Numbered from the stretch's first letter, positions 1-8,871 are shown. The stretch is 64,000 nt of DNA from Pseudomonas fluorescens (GCF_902497775.2 NZ_OZ024668.1:3247826-3311825); one strand, 5' to 3'. Notes: generated by a model not told the origin, from the letters alone. Made by a program: numbers and translations.

Positions 1-661
1 CGCAGATTTCACGAAGGAATCTCAGCCGATTAACCAACGATCCACCGTACTCATCAGTCCGGCGGTTGGTATGCTCGGAGATGAACTGGTTCACTAGGTA
101 GCCATTGGCGCAGTGAAGCTCAACTCCGTCGAAGCCAGCTTTTTTGGCGTTCAATGCTGCCTTACGATATAGCTGGACAAGTTCCTTAACCTGATCAGTC
201 GTCAACTCGACAGGCTCGCTGGGTTCAGCAAGTGCACCGGTTTGTGGGCCGGTTTCGATAAAGACTTTGACGGCCGTGGCACGAACAGCAGATGGCGCGA
301 TCGGCGGATTTCCACCAGGTTGGAGACTGGTGTGTGACACGCGTCCTACATGCCAAAGCTGGCAAAAAATGACAGATCCTTCCGCATGGACTGCATCGGT
401 TACTTTTCGCCAGCCTTCTACCTGATCATCGCTGTATATTCCAGGAGTCCAGGCGTAGCCCTGACCACGCGGTTCGATCTGGGCCCCTTCAGTAACCATG
501 AAGCCTGCCGTGGCCCGTTGCCGGTAATAGGTAACCATCAGATCGTTGGGAATATCACCTGGTTGGGAGCTTCTGGAACGAGTCAGAGGAGGAAGCGAGA
601 TACGATTCTTAAGCTCAAGGCCTCCAAGGGAAAGGGGTTGAAACAGGCTGAGATCAGTCAT
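1..661 (-). CDS. nemA: Old yellow enzyme family alkene reductase (NemA-like), C-terminus outside window
   Basis: The 220 visible residues are the N-terminal two thirds of an FMN-dependent TIM-barrel oxidoreductase that reduces activated C=C bonds of electrophiles such as N-ethylmaleimide with NAD(P)H. The start MTDLSLFQPLSLGGLELKNR is typical of the family. The substrate-binding pair is visible as H183 and N186 in ELHCANGYL, followed by the conserved stretch around TNRRTDEYGG. The ATG at 661 has AGAGG nine bases upstream. The gene runs off the left edge, so the last third is unseen. Its neighbours (thioredoxin, TetR, SDR, OsmC) fit an electrophile-stress locus. The inverted repeat at 697-720 may be its operator. 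Symbol given by family resemblance. Confidence 0.88.
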   Translation of the reverse strand, partial: MTDLSLFQPLSLGGLELKNRISLPPLTRSRSSQPGDIPNDLMVTYYRQRATAGFMVTEGAQIEPRGQGYAWTPGIYSDDQVEGWRKVTDAVHAEGSVIFCQLWHVGRVSHTSLQPGGNPPIAPSAVRATAVKVFIETGPQTGALAEPSEPVELTTDQVKELVQLYRKAALNAKKAGFDGVELHCANGYLVNQFISEHTNRRTDEYGGSLVNRLRFLREIC

Positions 662-696
662 GGTGCCTCTAAGATGATGAATGCCAAGACACATTA

Positions 697-720
697 ACAC
701 ATTCGAATGTATGAATGTGT
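697..720. promoter_or_regulatory. Inverted repeat in the promoter region of the nemA-like gene
   Basis: ACACATTC (697-704) and GAATGTGT (713-720) are perfect inverted arms around an 8-base centre that itself carries GAATGT, so three half-sites lie close together. It sits 36 bases upstream of the reductase start on the minus strand. Position and symmetry suggest a repressor operator; no named regulator is assigned. Confidence 0.5.
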
Positions 721-950
721 AATTTGCGACCTCGGCTGAAGTCTGCTAGAGCTTCCAGCTTGAGTAGGATTCTGAGGACGAAGTCTTGAGGTTGCAGGAA
801 AGCCTTTACGACATTGCCGTTGAAGGGGCTGTTCCGAGGCGCGGAGGCTGTTACTCAGAAGAGTGGTAAATTGAATGGTGCTGGAGAGTTTTTCGACAAA
901 AACCGAAAGCGTGTCTGCGGGCTTTGCCTCGTCATTGAATTAGTGATTTT

Positions 951-1280
951 CTAAAAACTGTGCTTAAGCTGAGAAAGGATTGCTTTTTTTAATGCACCGA
1001 CCGAGCGAGAGCCGGTCAATATCGAACACAAGTGGCCTTCGTGAAAAACAGCCAAAGATGGCACCGATCGAATACCGTATCTTTGGGAGATTTTCGGAGA
1101 AGCCGCTATATCAATCTTTCCAAATTTAACACGAGCATGAAGTTTATCCGCCAGGGCGTTAAATACTGGCTTCATCTCTTGACAGGGCTTACACCAAGAG
1201 GCGGCGAACAGAACAACACTGTTGCCTTTCGCCACGAATCTAGCAAACTGGCCAGCTTGTAACTCAATTATATAGCTCAT
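951..1280 (-). CDS. Thioredoxin-family protein
   Basis: The 109-residue protein has the size of a cytoplasmic thioredoxin and no signal peptide. The active site is WCKPC (C30, C33), with the cis-proline loop as SVPSL near residue 73. It differs from standard TrxA, which has WCGPC, so its redox potential and partners may differ. It probably reduces disulfides or mixed disulfides formed during electrophile stress, judged by the reductase, SDR and OsmC genes around it. It stands alone, with gaps of about 230-290 bases on each side and only a weak ribosome site (AGAGAA). Confidence 0.8.
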   Translation of the reverse strand: MSYIIELQAGQFARFVAKGNSVVLFAASWCKPCQEMKPVFNALADKLHARVKFGKIDIAASPKISQRYGIRSVPSLAVFHEGHLCSILTGSRSVGALKKAILSQLKHSF

Positions 1281-1512
1281 CTAAGTTTCTCTATACCATT
1301 TCAAGCCAGGGACAGCGAAACAGCTACTGTAGGACGTGCTCTAATTCTACGGAGTCAATTCGCTTGATTTTGAAATAAAAATCCAGACATGGAGATCTCT
1401 CTAACTATTACACCGTTTCGAATGGTCAGCACTGCGATAGATTCCCCCAACCCTAAGCTATACGAAGAGCACTTATAAAGCAGCGCTTTTCGAAGCTAAA
1501 ATCTGAGGCTAA

Positions 1513-2103
1513 TCAGTAATCTCGAACCTCTACAGCTGATTGTTCTAACGCTTCGAGTAAATAGTTGAATCCCTCAAGGGGGTCGGCAGACCTACCTATC
1601 GTCCAGTCAATAAGACTAGCACCTTCCAGTGCACTCAGCAGCATGAAAGCATAGGACTCGGCTGGCTTTACGAGCAACCAGTTATTTTTCACAGCGGCCT
1701 CACTGACAGCTTTTTTTAGCCACTCAAGCTGTGCCTCAAAAAACTGTTTTGTTAGCCCCTGGAGTGATGGTGGCAGTGCTGCCATTTCTGCCGCTAAGGC
1801 GCCACACAATGGAAGAAGCCCTTCATTGGCGCTTGAGGAAAATAGACGCGAGAACGCTCGTAGGCGCAAAATCGGATCTTGGTCAAGCTCTTCAATAGAG
1901 TACAAGGTTTCATCGAAGCGATTAATATAGTCCTTGATCAGCTCTTCACCCAAGCACTCCTTAGTCGGAAAATGGTGATGAATGCTGGCCTTTCGAATAC
2001 CAATTTTTGCTGCCAGATCAGCGTAACTAAACGCAGAGTATCCTTTTGATCTCATCTGGTTTTCTGCGATTTTTAACAGTGCTGCTCTTGTCGAGATCGA
2101 CAT
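1513..2103 (-). CDS. TetR/AcrR-family transcriptional repressor
   Basis: The 196-residue protein has an N-terminal helix-turn-helix (roughly residues 9-50) with the motif KASIHHHFPTKE that marks the recognition helix of TetR repressors, followed by a helical ligand-binding domain. The start ATG at 2103 is preceded by CAGGAG. It lies downstream of the SDR gene on the same strand and probably controls this cluster, perhaps through the palindrome at 3731-3750. It is clearly paralogous to the second TetR at 4025-4588: both share the FSYADLA...KASIHHHFPTKE block and the PLCGALAAE segment in the ligand domain. Confidence 0.85.
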   Translation of the reverse strand: MSISTRAALLKIAENQMRSKGYSAFSYADLAAKIGIRKASIHHHFPTKECLGEELIKDYINRFDETLYSIEELDQDPILRLRAFSRLFSSSANEGLLPLCGALAAEMAALPPSLQGLTKQFFEAQLEWLKKAVSEAAVKNNWLLVKPAESYAFMLLSALEGASLIDWTIGRSADPLEGFNYLLEALEQSAVEVRDY

Positions 2104-2271
2104 TTACGACTCCTGCGACTAGCTCTCGGCCTCCCTGTACCAGAAACTGGCAGGCTGTCGCCGATCGCCATACGACTGGCTTTTGAATGAAACTTGAACC
2201 AACACACGCCCGATCTCCTGATAACGGTATGAAAGCCGCCCTGCAGCGACTTTCATCAGATCGCGTACTGA

Positions 2272-3045
2272 TCAGGCGCGCACAGCCATAATGCCGGCAT
2301 CAACGTCCCAAATCGCCCCAGTCACCCACGATGCCTTATCAGACAAGAGGAAAAGGATTGTATTGGCAACATCCTCCGGAACGCCTACTCGTCCCAATGG
2401 GTGAAAGGCGTTCAGCGCTTTCATTGCTTCGGGGATTGCCTCTTTATCCATAAACCCTTCATAGATTGAGGTATGGACGATCCCAGGCGAAACAGCGTTG
2501 ACGCGAATCCCAGAGTGAGCCAGTTCAATTGCCAGGTTGCGCGTTAATGCATGCAAACCTGCCTTGGCCATCGAGTAAGCCGAAGCAGGAGATCCCGCCA
2601 GTGCCGCCTGGGCCCCAATGGAGCCCACATTCACAATCGCCCCTTCACGCTTGGCGGCGAGCATATTCTTGACCACTGCCTGGGTGATGAAAAAAGTCGC
2701 GCGATTGAGCGATAGATACATGTCGTACTCAGCTTCATCATGCTCGGTAAAAGCCTTCGGAATGAAGATACCTGCAGAGTTCACCATCAAGCTAATATCG
2801 CGGTGATTGGCATTGATTTCATTCCGAACTGAATTCATGCCCTCTTCAGTCATCAGATTTGCAACAATCACCGAAACAGGGCCCAGTGCGCTCAGCTCAC
2901 TTCGAACGGCGTCGGCTTTGTCTTGCTTACTGCCGGTCAAAACCACACTGCCGCCAGCATTCAGCACCATGCGAGCAGTTTCCAGCCCCATGCCACTGGT
3001 ACCACCGACTACAAGCAGCTTCTTACCTTTGAAAAAATCGCTCAT
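2272..3045 (-). CDS. Short-chain dehydrogenase/reductase (SDR)
   Basis: The 257-residue protein is a classical SDR, a cytoplasmic NAD(P)H-dependent oxidoreductase with a Rossmann fold. The cofactor loop is GGTSGMG (residues 14-20). The NSAG structural motif follows at about 89-92. The catalytic residues are S142, Y157 and K161 (YSMAK). The C-terminal half ends in the usual SPGIV and [11 protein letters not shown] segments. The start has TGGAG nearby. It lies 84 bases downstream of the OsmC gene on the same strand, so the two are probably cotranscribed. The substrate cannot be told from sequence; a reactive carbonyl or quinone is a guess from context. Confidence 0.88.
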   Translation of the reverse strand: MSDFFKGKKLLVVGGTSGMGLETARMVLNAGGSVVLTGSKQDKADAVRSELSALGPVSVIVANLMTEEGMNSVRNEINANHRDISLMVNSAGIFIPKAFTEHDEAEYDMYLSLNRATFFITQAVVKNMLAAKREGAIVNVGSIGAQAALAGSPASAYSMAKAGLHALTRNLAIELAHSGIRVNAVSPGIVHTSIYEGFMDKEAIPEAMKALNAFHPLGRVGVPEDVANTILFLLSDKASWVTGAIWDVDAGIMAVRA

Positions 3046-3129
3046 TTCATACTCCAGTAACTGAATTTCCGAAGGTGAAGCGCCAAAGGTCGTTCTGGCG
3101 CTCCAGGGGAAGATTCGAACCTTGCGAAA

Positions 3130-3684
3130 TCAGCCCTCACGAACCTCAAGGGTCGGCACCATGCGAATAGCTTTCGAGAAGTTGGCGTAGTTGACCGACG
3201 TTTTCAGAACATTTTTATGCAGCTCCTCAACACGTTCGCGAGGCGCATCGGTATGCAGGCGAACGACGAAGCTCACTTCGTCGTAGCCTGGGTTGACGCT
3301 TTCGTCGAGGCCCAAGAAACCACGCAGGTCGAGGGTACCGTCCGTCTCAATTTCCAGACTGTGGATCTTGATACCCATCATGGCGGCGTTGGCCGCATAG
3401 CCCACCGACATGCAAGCGTTGAGAGCGGCCATTAGCAGTTCTTGAGGGTTCGGTGCCGAGTTTTGGCCCAGCAACTCATTTGGCTCATCGGCGACGATTT
3501 CAAAATCACGCGAATAGGTCTCACCAGCGAGGCTGTAGCGACTGACTTTCGCCACAGAGCGCGTCTGGCCTTTCCACTCGGTCTTGACGTTAAAGCTGGC
3601 GTGGCGCTTGCCCGCATCCTCAGCAACACCTTGAGCAAACTGCTGCAGGGCGCCTACGTCAATGCCGTTCAGATTGTTAGTCAT
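3130..3684 (-). CDS. OsmC-family protein with a single cysteine
   Basis: The 184-residue protein matches the OsmC/Ohr fold. The segment NPQELLMAALNACMSVGYAANA contains the conserved helix with the cysteine at position 91, and the C-terminal strand pattern (SKAIRMVPTLEV) is typical. Ohr and OsmC peroxidases normally use two cysteines, but C91 is the only one here. It may therefore rely on an external thiol, possibly the thioredoxin at 951-1280, or act on other electrophiles. The start at 3684 has AGAGGA ten bases upstream. It is the first gene of the probable OsmC-SDR transcript, behind the palindrome at 3731-3750. Confidence 0.82.
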   Translation of the reverse strand: MTNNLNGIDVGALQQFAQGVAEDAGKRHASFNVKTEWKGQTRSVAKVSRYSLAGETYSRDFEIVADEPNELLGQNSAPNPQELLMAALNACMSVGYAANAAMMGIKIHSLEIETDGTLDLRGFLGLDESVNPGYDEVSFVVRLHTDAPRERVEELHKNVLKTSVNYANFSKAIRMVPTLEVREG

Positions 3685-3730
3685 TTGGTAAGTCCTCTTC
3701 TACGCATGGATGGGTGTGAGACGACACAAC

Positions 3731-3750
3731 TCTACCAACTAGTAGGTAGA
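3731..3750. promoter_or_regulatory. TetR-type operator palindrome before the OsmC-SDR genes
   Basis: TCTACCAACTAGTAGGTAGA is a near-perfect 20-bp palindrome (only the symmetric A/A pair at positions 7 and 14 breaks it) centred about 55 bases upstream of the OsmC start. Dyads of this length and look are typical operators of TetR-family repressors, and two paralogous TetR genes flank it. Confidence 0.65.
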
Positions 3751-4024
3751 CATGCAATAGGTATTGTTAAATCACCTGATCCACCCCGTTCAACGATGGC
3801 TTCCCGGCTCTGAGCATTGATTACAGACGCGCGCGGCTATGCACCGCTCGTCCGAAAGGACAGCAGGTGATAAGGAACAGTCGGAACAAGCGGCCGTCAG
3901 GCTGGGAAGGAGAAGAAGGCGGAAGGAGAAGCGTTTACGCAGGAAGACCTAAATAGGTGACGCCCACCCTGGCAGGTGGGCAGTCAGGTGTGATTTACGA
4001 TGCATTGAAGGATGTAGATCGCGT
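3751..4024. other. Gap between the OsmC start and the second TetR; no gene seen
   Basis: No open frame in this stretch looks coding. It holds a purine-rich run (about 3905-3935) and a GCCCACC/GGTGGGC inverted repeat near 3962-3979, just after the end of the TetR gene on the minus strand. That hairpin could end the TetR transcript but lacks a T tract. Confidence 0.4.
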
Positions 4025-4588
4025 TTATGACACAACGATGCTTTTCAGAATCAAGCTAAATCCGGACTGCGAGCCTACTCTGTCGCTCATCGCCCAGGAG
4101 ACAAAACTGTCACCCTCTAGAATATTCAATATCGCTCTTGAGATTTCTTTTGGATTTAGATCGCCGCGTATCAGATTTTCAGCTTGTCCCTTGGCTAAAT
4201 TACTTTCTAACCACAAGAGGTGAATTTGGAAAAACTTGCGAGTCAGTTCTTTTAGACTTTCTGGTAAAGCGGACAACTCTGCTGCAAGCGCGCCACAGAG
4301 AGGCAACATTCCATTTTCCGAGCTATCAACGAACAATGAGGCAAAAGCATTCAAACGAACAAGTGCGTCAGGACTTTGCTCATTAATTAGCGCTAAATTT
4401 TTCTCAAACCTAAATAGATAGCTCTCTATCACCGCGATCCCGAGCCCTTCTTTCGTCGGAAAGTGGTGATGAATACTTGCTTTCTTAATACCAATTTCAT
4501 CCGCTAAATCTGCATAGCTAAATGCTGCGTAACCCTTGGTACGCAATAGTAGTTCAGCAGTAATGAGGAGATCGGAACGCGTACTCAT
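4025..4588 (-). CDS. TetR/AcrR-family transcriptional regulator (paralogue of the 1513 gene)
   Basis: A start at 4588 gives 187 residues beginning MSTRSDLLITAELLLRTKG. It has AAGG eight bases upstream and matches the length of its paralogue, whereas the longer frame to 4645 adds a poor N-terminus. The HTH carries KKASIHHHFPTKEGLG, followed by a helical ligand domain with PLCGALAAELSALP. It lies between the stress cluster and the permease gene, on the same strand as the permease. It could regulate either the permease/lyase pair or the OsmC-SDR unit. The close likeness to the first TetR suggests duplication and divergence. Confidence 0.83.
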   Translation of the reverse strand: MSTRSDLLITAELLLRTKGYAAFSYADLADEIGIKKASIHHHFPTKEGLGIAVIESYLFRFEKNLALINEQSPDALVRLNAFASLFVDSSENGMLPLCGALAAELSALPESLKELTRKFFQIHLLWLESNLAKGQAENLIRGDLNPKEISRAILNILEGDSFVSWAMSDRVGSQSGFSLILKSIVVS

Positions 4589-4702
4589 GACTTTACCTTG
4601 ATTTTCTGATGAAGCCATATTAACTGTATCAGGGCAGTGATTCAACTCATAGGGCGATGAGAGGACGCCATAACACGCCCCTGATCGCCCAAAACCATGT
4701 TT

Positions 4703-6181
4703 TTATGTGGCCTGTACGGCTTTTACCTCTTCAACAGACCCTGTTTTTGCTCGAACGACCCTTGACCAACCAATGAGTAGGACAACTGCTATCACAGGTA
4801 TTGAAAGGACAGTGTACGTACCGTTAGGGTAATCAAAGCCTAAGAGAACAAGCACAGCAAGCAGGAAACCAAGGGTCAACCAGGAGGTAAATGGCGCGCC
4901 TGGCATTTTGAAGTTTACCATTGCAACCTCTCCTCTTTTTACCGCGCGACGATATCGTAACTGCGATAACACAATGAAGGCCCATGTAGAAAGAATGCCC
5001 AAGGAAACCATATTCAACAGCAACTCAAACAGTTGCGAAGGAATCAAATAATTCAAAAATACACCAAAAACGTTAATCCCCATGGTCACTAGGATTCCCA
5101 TGTAAGGTACTCCCTGTGAGTTCATACGCTTGAAAAGTTTCGGGGCAGACCCACCCATTGCGAGTGATCTCAACACCCGCCCCGTTGCATACAGCCCTGA
5201 ATTTAAGCTGGACAGGGCGGCTGTCATCACAACAATATTCATGATGGAGCCGATACCTGGAACTCCGAGCGCTTCAAAAAAAGTGACGAAAGGGCTAACA
5301 TTCGCACTATAAGCAGTCCACGGAAGAACAGTAACCAACAAAAATACAGAGCCCACGTAGAATAAGCTTATCCGCCAAATTACGCCGTTGATCGCTTTGG
5401 GAATAACGCTCCTTGGATCAGCCGTCTCCCCAGCCGCAGTTCCAACCAGTTCTATACTAGCATATGCAAATATCACACCCTGCACAATTATGACTGCAGG
5501 CAGTAAACCATGCGGGAATATACCACCGTTGTCCGTAATCAGGTGCAATCCTGGGATAGTTCCAGCCACCTCATTCCCCGTAGCAAAAAAGTACGATCCC
5601 ACAATCAAGAAGATGCTAATTGCGGCAACCTTTATCACGGCGAACCAAAATTCCATTTCCCCGAACCACTTCACACCAACCATATTCATTAATGTGACGA
5701 CACCCAATGCGCTTAATGCAGATACCCACTGAGGAACATCTGCAAACACACCCCAGTACTTCATGTAAATCGCAATCGCAGTTATATCTACAACACCTGT
5801 CAGCGCCCAGACCAGAAAATACATCCAACCTGCGACGAACGAAGCACGCTCGCCCATAAACTCACGGGTGTAAGAAACAAAGCTCCCACTACTCGGCCTG
5901 TGCATTACCAACTCACCAAGCGCCCTAAGTATGAAGAAAGCGAACACCCCACACACCAAGTACACGACAGCGAGTGCGGGCCCTGCGATCTGCAACCTGG
6001 CACCCGCCCCCAAAAACAAGCCAGTACCAATTGCCCCTCCCAGGGCCATCATCTGAACGTGCCGTTTCTTTAAATGCTTTGAATATCCGCTTTCGTGGGA
6101 TTCTAGCCATTCAGATTGACTTTTTAGATCGCCACTTTTGGATTGATGCGCGGACTGCGATGTTTCTAATTGGTTTCTCAT
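4703..6181 (-). CDS. Amino-acid permease of the APC superfamily
   Basis: The 492-residue protein is an inner-membrane secondary transporter with about twelve hydrophobic helices. After a polar N-terminus of about 40 residues comes the first helix, with the amino-acid permease signature (GGAIGTGLFLGAG), then the conserved region with RPSSGSFVSYTREF and the FAYASIELVGTAAGET stretch typical of the AAT family (GabP, AnsP, CycA, ProY relatives). The substrate cannot be fixed from sequence. The divergent PLP lyase gene suggests a sulfur amino acid such as cystathionine, cysteine or methionine, which is an inference. Codon use is less GC-rich than in the core genes to the right. Confidence 0.85.
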   Translation of the reverse strand: MRNQLETSQSAHQSKSGDLKSQSEWLESHESGYSKHLKKRHVQMMALGGAIGTGLFLGAGARLQIAGPALAVVYLVCGVFAFFILRALGELVMHRPSSGSFVSYTREFMGERASFVAGWMYFLVWALTGVVDITAIAIYMKYWGVFADVPQWVSALSALGVVTLMNMVGVKWFGEMEFWFAVIKVAAISIFLIVGSYFFATGNEVAGTIPGLHLITDNGGIFPHGLLPAVIIVQGVIFAYASIELVGTAAGETADPRSVIPKAINGVIWRISLFYVGSVFLLVTVLPWTAYSANVSPFVTFFEALGVPGIGSIMNIVVMTAALSSLNSGLYATGRVLRSLAMGGSAPKLFKRMNSQGVPYMGILVTMGINVFGVFLNYLIPSQLFELLLNMVSLGILSTWAFIVLSQLRYRRAVKRGEVAMVNFKMPGAPFTSWLTLGFLLAVLVLLGFDYPNGTYTVLSIPVIAVVLLIGWSRVVRAKTGSVEEVKAVQAT

Positions 6182-6528
6182 GTGTCACCTAAGCGATGAA
6201 TTTGCAGTTTTTGTATTATTTCTTGCAAACCTAAACTTGCGGCAGCATCCAACACAGTAATAGAGCGTTATTATTTTTCTAATGTCACGACACCGGAGCG
6301 ATGGATGAACCTCTGCCCCACGCCCGCAGCGACCATACCGAGACAACAAAAACCTACCATCCGAATGGTTGGCTTTCAACAAAAAATTATGACTAACTTT
6401 AAGTTATTGTTTTTCATAGAAAAAATATGCCATGCCAACCACATGGTAGACATTTATGCTTCAGATGAATTACCTTCAACCTTCCCTGCGAATCTCTCAC
6501 CCCTCAAACCAACCTTCTGGAAGGTAAT
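6182..6528. promoter_or_regulatory. Divergent intergenic region between permease and C-S lyase
   Basis: The 347-base A+T-rich region must hold promoters for both genes. It contains an inverted repeat CCATG/CATGG around 6430-6446 and A+T-rich blocks near 6380-6430. No unambiguous -35/-10 pair could be assigned. The GGAAGG ribosome site of the lyase lies at about 6519-6524. Confidence 0.45.
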
Positions 6529-7698
6529 ATGAACAAATACAAAAACGTACAAACGTTACTTGCTCAGGCCTCCGTCCAACCTGAGCAACACCATGGGTTT
6601 GTCAACACGCCGGTTTATCGGGGCTCTACGGTGGCATTCCCAACCTGCGAGTCGATGCGCGAGGGACGTCAGAAATACATCTACGGTCGCTGGAACAACC
6701 CCACTACGGAGGCCTTAAGCCAGGCACTGCAGCAGCTTGAAGGAGCGGAAGGAACAGTAATATGCCCGTCGGGTCTCTCGGCCTGTACCACGGCCATTCT
6801 TTCGGTGGTCGATGCTGGCGATCATTTGCTCGTAGCCGACAATGTATATGCCCCTATAAGGACATTCTGCGAAACCGAAGGTCGGCGCCTGGGAATCGAA
6901 GTCTCATTTTATGACCCCACAGTAGGGTCAGGCATCATTGATTTCTTGAGACCAAATACTAAAGCCATCTATACAGAGTCTCCCGGTTCTTTAACCTTGG
7001 AAATCCAAGACATTCCCGCGATTGCCAAGGTCGCTCATGCACATGACATACTCGTAATTGCTGACAACACTTGGGGGACACCACTTTACTTCCCATCAAT
7101 AGATCTCGGCGTTGACTTGTCCATCATGGCGGCGACGAAGTATATTGTGGGCCATTCCGACGCTGTCATCGGAACGGTATCGGCTTCCAAGCGAGCTTGG
7201 GATAGACTGAAGCGCTATCACTTCAACATGGGACTATTTGCCAGCCCCGATGACGTGGCCCTTGCGCTCAGAGGACTGCGAACATTAGATGTCCGGCTTG
7301 AACGTCACTTCAAAAACGCAACTGTCGTGGCTAAGTGGCTCGATAGTCACCCCGACGTCGAAGCAGTCTATTACCCAGCCTTAGAGTCCCACCCTCAACA
7401 CCATCTGTGGAAAAGGGACTTCAAAGGCGCCTCAGGCTTGCTTTCATTCATACTTAAACCTTCTACTCAAGCGGCGGCAGATGCGCTTTTAGATAATCTT
7501 TCGTTGTTTTGCATCGGCTACTCTTGGGGTGGCTATGAAAGCTTGGCGATGATAGCGAACCCCAGTCCTGTAAGAAGCGCAACCGCCTGGGAAATTGAAG
7601 GACACCTTGTTCGACTTCATATTGGTCTTGAAAACCCATCTGATCTCATTGAAGACTTAGAGTCAGGTTTTGCCAAATTTAATTCGCTTAGGTCGTAA
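6529..7698 (+). CDS. metC: Cystathionine beta-lyase / PLP-dependent C-S lyase
   Basis: The 389-residue protein belongs to the Cys/Met-metabolism PLP enzymes. Visible marks are the substrate/PLP phosphate loop SRW-like YGRWNNPTTEAL near residues 50-60, the CPSGLSA segment, ADNTWGTP with the PLP-ring aspartate, and the Schiff-base lysine K204 in AATKYIVGHSD. The reaction is likely cleavage of cystathionine to homocysteine, pyruvate and ammonia. A gamma-lyase or cysteine desulfhydrase role is possible. It starts after GGAAGG and is followed directly by a terminator, so it is monocistronic. It faces away from the permease gene, suggesting uptake and breakdown of one substrate. Confidence 0.82.
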   Translation: MNKYKNVQTLLAQASVQPEQHHGFVNTPVYRGSTVAFPTCESMREGRQKYIYGRWNNPTTEALSQALQQLEGAEGTVICPSGLSACTTAILSVVDAGDHLLVADNVYAPIRTFCETEGRRLGIEVSFYDPTVGSGIIDFLRPNTKAIYTESPGSLTLEIQDIPAIAKVAHAHDILVIADNTWGTPLYFPSIDLGVDLSIMAATKYIVGHSDAVIGTVSASKRAWDRLKRYHFNMGLFASPDDVALALRGLRTLDVRLERHFKNATVVAKWLDSHPDVEAVYYPALESHPQHHLWKRDFKGASGLLSFILKPSTQAAADALLDNLSLFCIGYSWGGYESLAMIANPSPVRSATAWEIEGHLVRLHIGLENPSDLIEDLESGFAKFNSLRS

Positions 7699-7715
7699 AG
7701 TCCACAAAACATCTT

Positions 7716-7747
7716 AAGCGCAACCTGAACGCAAGGTTGCGCTTTTA
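7716..7747 (+). terminator. Rho-independent terminator after the C-S lyase gene
   Basis: AAGCGCAACCT and AGGTTGCGCTT form an 11-bp perfect stem with a 7-base loop, followed by TT and a T-rich stretch, starting 18 bases after the stop codon. Confidence 0.85.
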
Positions 7748-7924
7748 ACTTAACTCTTAATCCATAAGTGCCTTTACCCCACCACCGCAAAAGCTTACCA
7801 CTCGCCCCGGTCACGTTAATTCACCTGCATCACAACCCCAATTGACAAACAACCTACCACTGAGTAGCCTTTTAAATCCCCTCCCAAAAAAATCCATTTT
7901 CTAGCGCTCAAGAGGAGTATTCAC

Positions 7925-8128
7925 GTGGACAAAAACGATAACCTACCCAATCGAGCAACTTTTCGATTCGGTATCAACCGATCGTCGGCTAACAGGAGGA
8001 TGCGCTACGTTGAAGGAACGCAGATTGATCCAAACGAATGCATATTCTGCGTGCCTGACCTGAATGATGGCATCAAAGGCTTGGACGATCGGGAGTCTGG
8101 CGAAACACCATCCCAAAATCCAAGCTGA
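7925..8128 (+). CDS. Possible small protein, unknown
   Basis: An open frame of 67 codons starts at GTG 7925, behind a good ribosome site (AAGAGGAG at 7910-7917). The product is polar, with one CxxC-like pair (ECIFC), and I do not recognise it. It ends 125 bases before a decayed IS fragment, so it may be the intact 5' end of a gene whose remainder was lost. Codon use is neutral. No other real gene is seen between 7750 and 8250. Confidence 0.3.
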   Translation: MDKNDNLPNRATFRFGINRSSANRRMRYVEGTQIDPNECIFCVPDLNDGIKGLDDRESGETPSQNPS

Positions 8129-8253
8129 TCGGAGGATTCGGCAAATAGGGCGACGTCTCAGAACTTTAGCTCTTTGCGAGCTTCCTAGCCCCCCTGTCAT
8201 CCGCATGTGATACAGGTTCTGGCTCTCGCCCCTTCATGAGCATCAACGCTGAT

Positions 8254-8425
8254 TGTAGTGATCAACTAATCCCGGGCACTGCGTTAAGATTTTCCTTGGC
8301 CACAGCGGGCGGTAGTTGCCAGTTGCCGTGCTGCATAAAAACCAGTCCTAGCGAATGTGCTACGTTGATGTGGCTGTAGCCTTGATCGAGCACCAAGCTG
8401 GCAGCCTCACGCTTGAATTCTGGGA
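8254..8425. mobile_element. Decayed, internally deleted IS3-family fragment
   Basis: Bases 8254-8343 match the left end of the intact IS at 8876-8990 (including its terminal TGTAGTGxTCAACTAATCCC), with a small deletion. The match then jumps to the part equivalent to 9938-10020 of the intact copy (the orfA 5' region, reading GGCTGTAGCC and GATCGAGCACC). Roughly 950 internal bases and the right terminal repeat are missing. Orientation is the same as in the full copy. It lies about 150-330 bases upstream of the endonuclease gene. Confidence 0.75.
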
Positions 8426-8542
8426 TACGGGCGTCCAGCAACGGGGGATCGCTTGGAGTTCGGAAAGGGTGAAAGAGAGCCTTTTAAGAACGCTTTGGCC
8501 TAACTTGGGCATCCGCGGCCAAGCCCACTTTTTTCAGCGGCG

Positions 8543-8548
8543 TATAAT
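8543..8548 (+). promoter_or_regulatory. Likely -10 element of the endonuclease gene
   Basis: A perfect TATAAT lies 33 bases before the ATG at 8582. The expected -35 position holds no good match, so the promoter assignment rests on the -10 alone. Confidence 0.45.
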
Positions 8549-8871
8549 CCTACTCCCTGAAAATACCGATGATGCTTTCACATGAAGAAGCTGCTGTACG
8601 TCGTAGCGCTATCCCTAGCTATTGTCTCTCCTGCCTTCTCGAGCCCTCCCATGACCTTTACTGAAGCGAAGGTCATTGCCAAACAGAAGATCTACCTCGA
8701 CCAAGCCAACAGCTCCATGGGTGAGCTCTACTGTGGCTGTAAGTGGACATGGGTAGGTAAATCAGGAGGCCGCATTGACCCAGAATCATGTGGCTATGAA
8801 ACCCGCAAACAGCAGAGTCGAGCGGAACGCACCGAGTGGGAGCACATTGTGCCCGCGTGGACATTAGGTCA

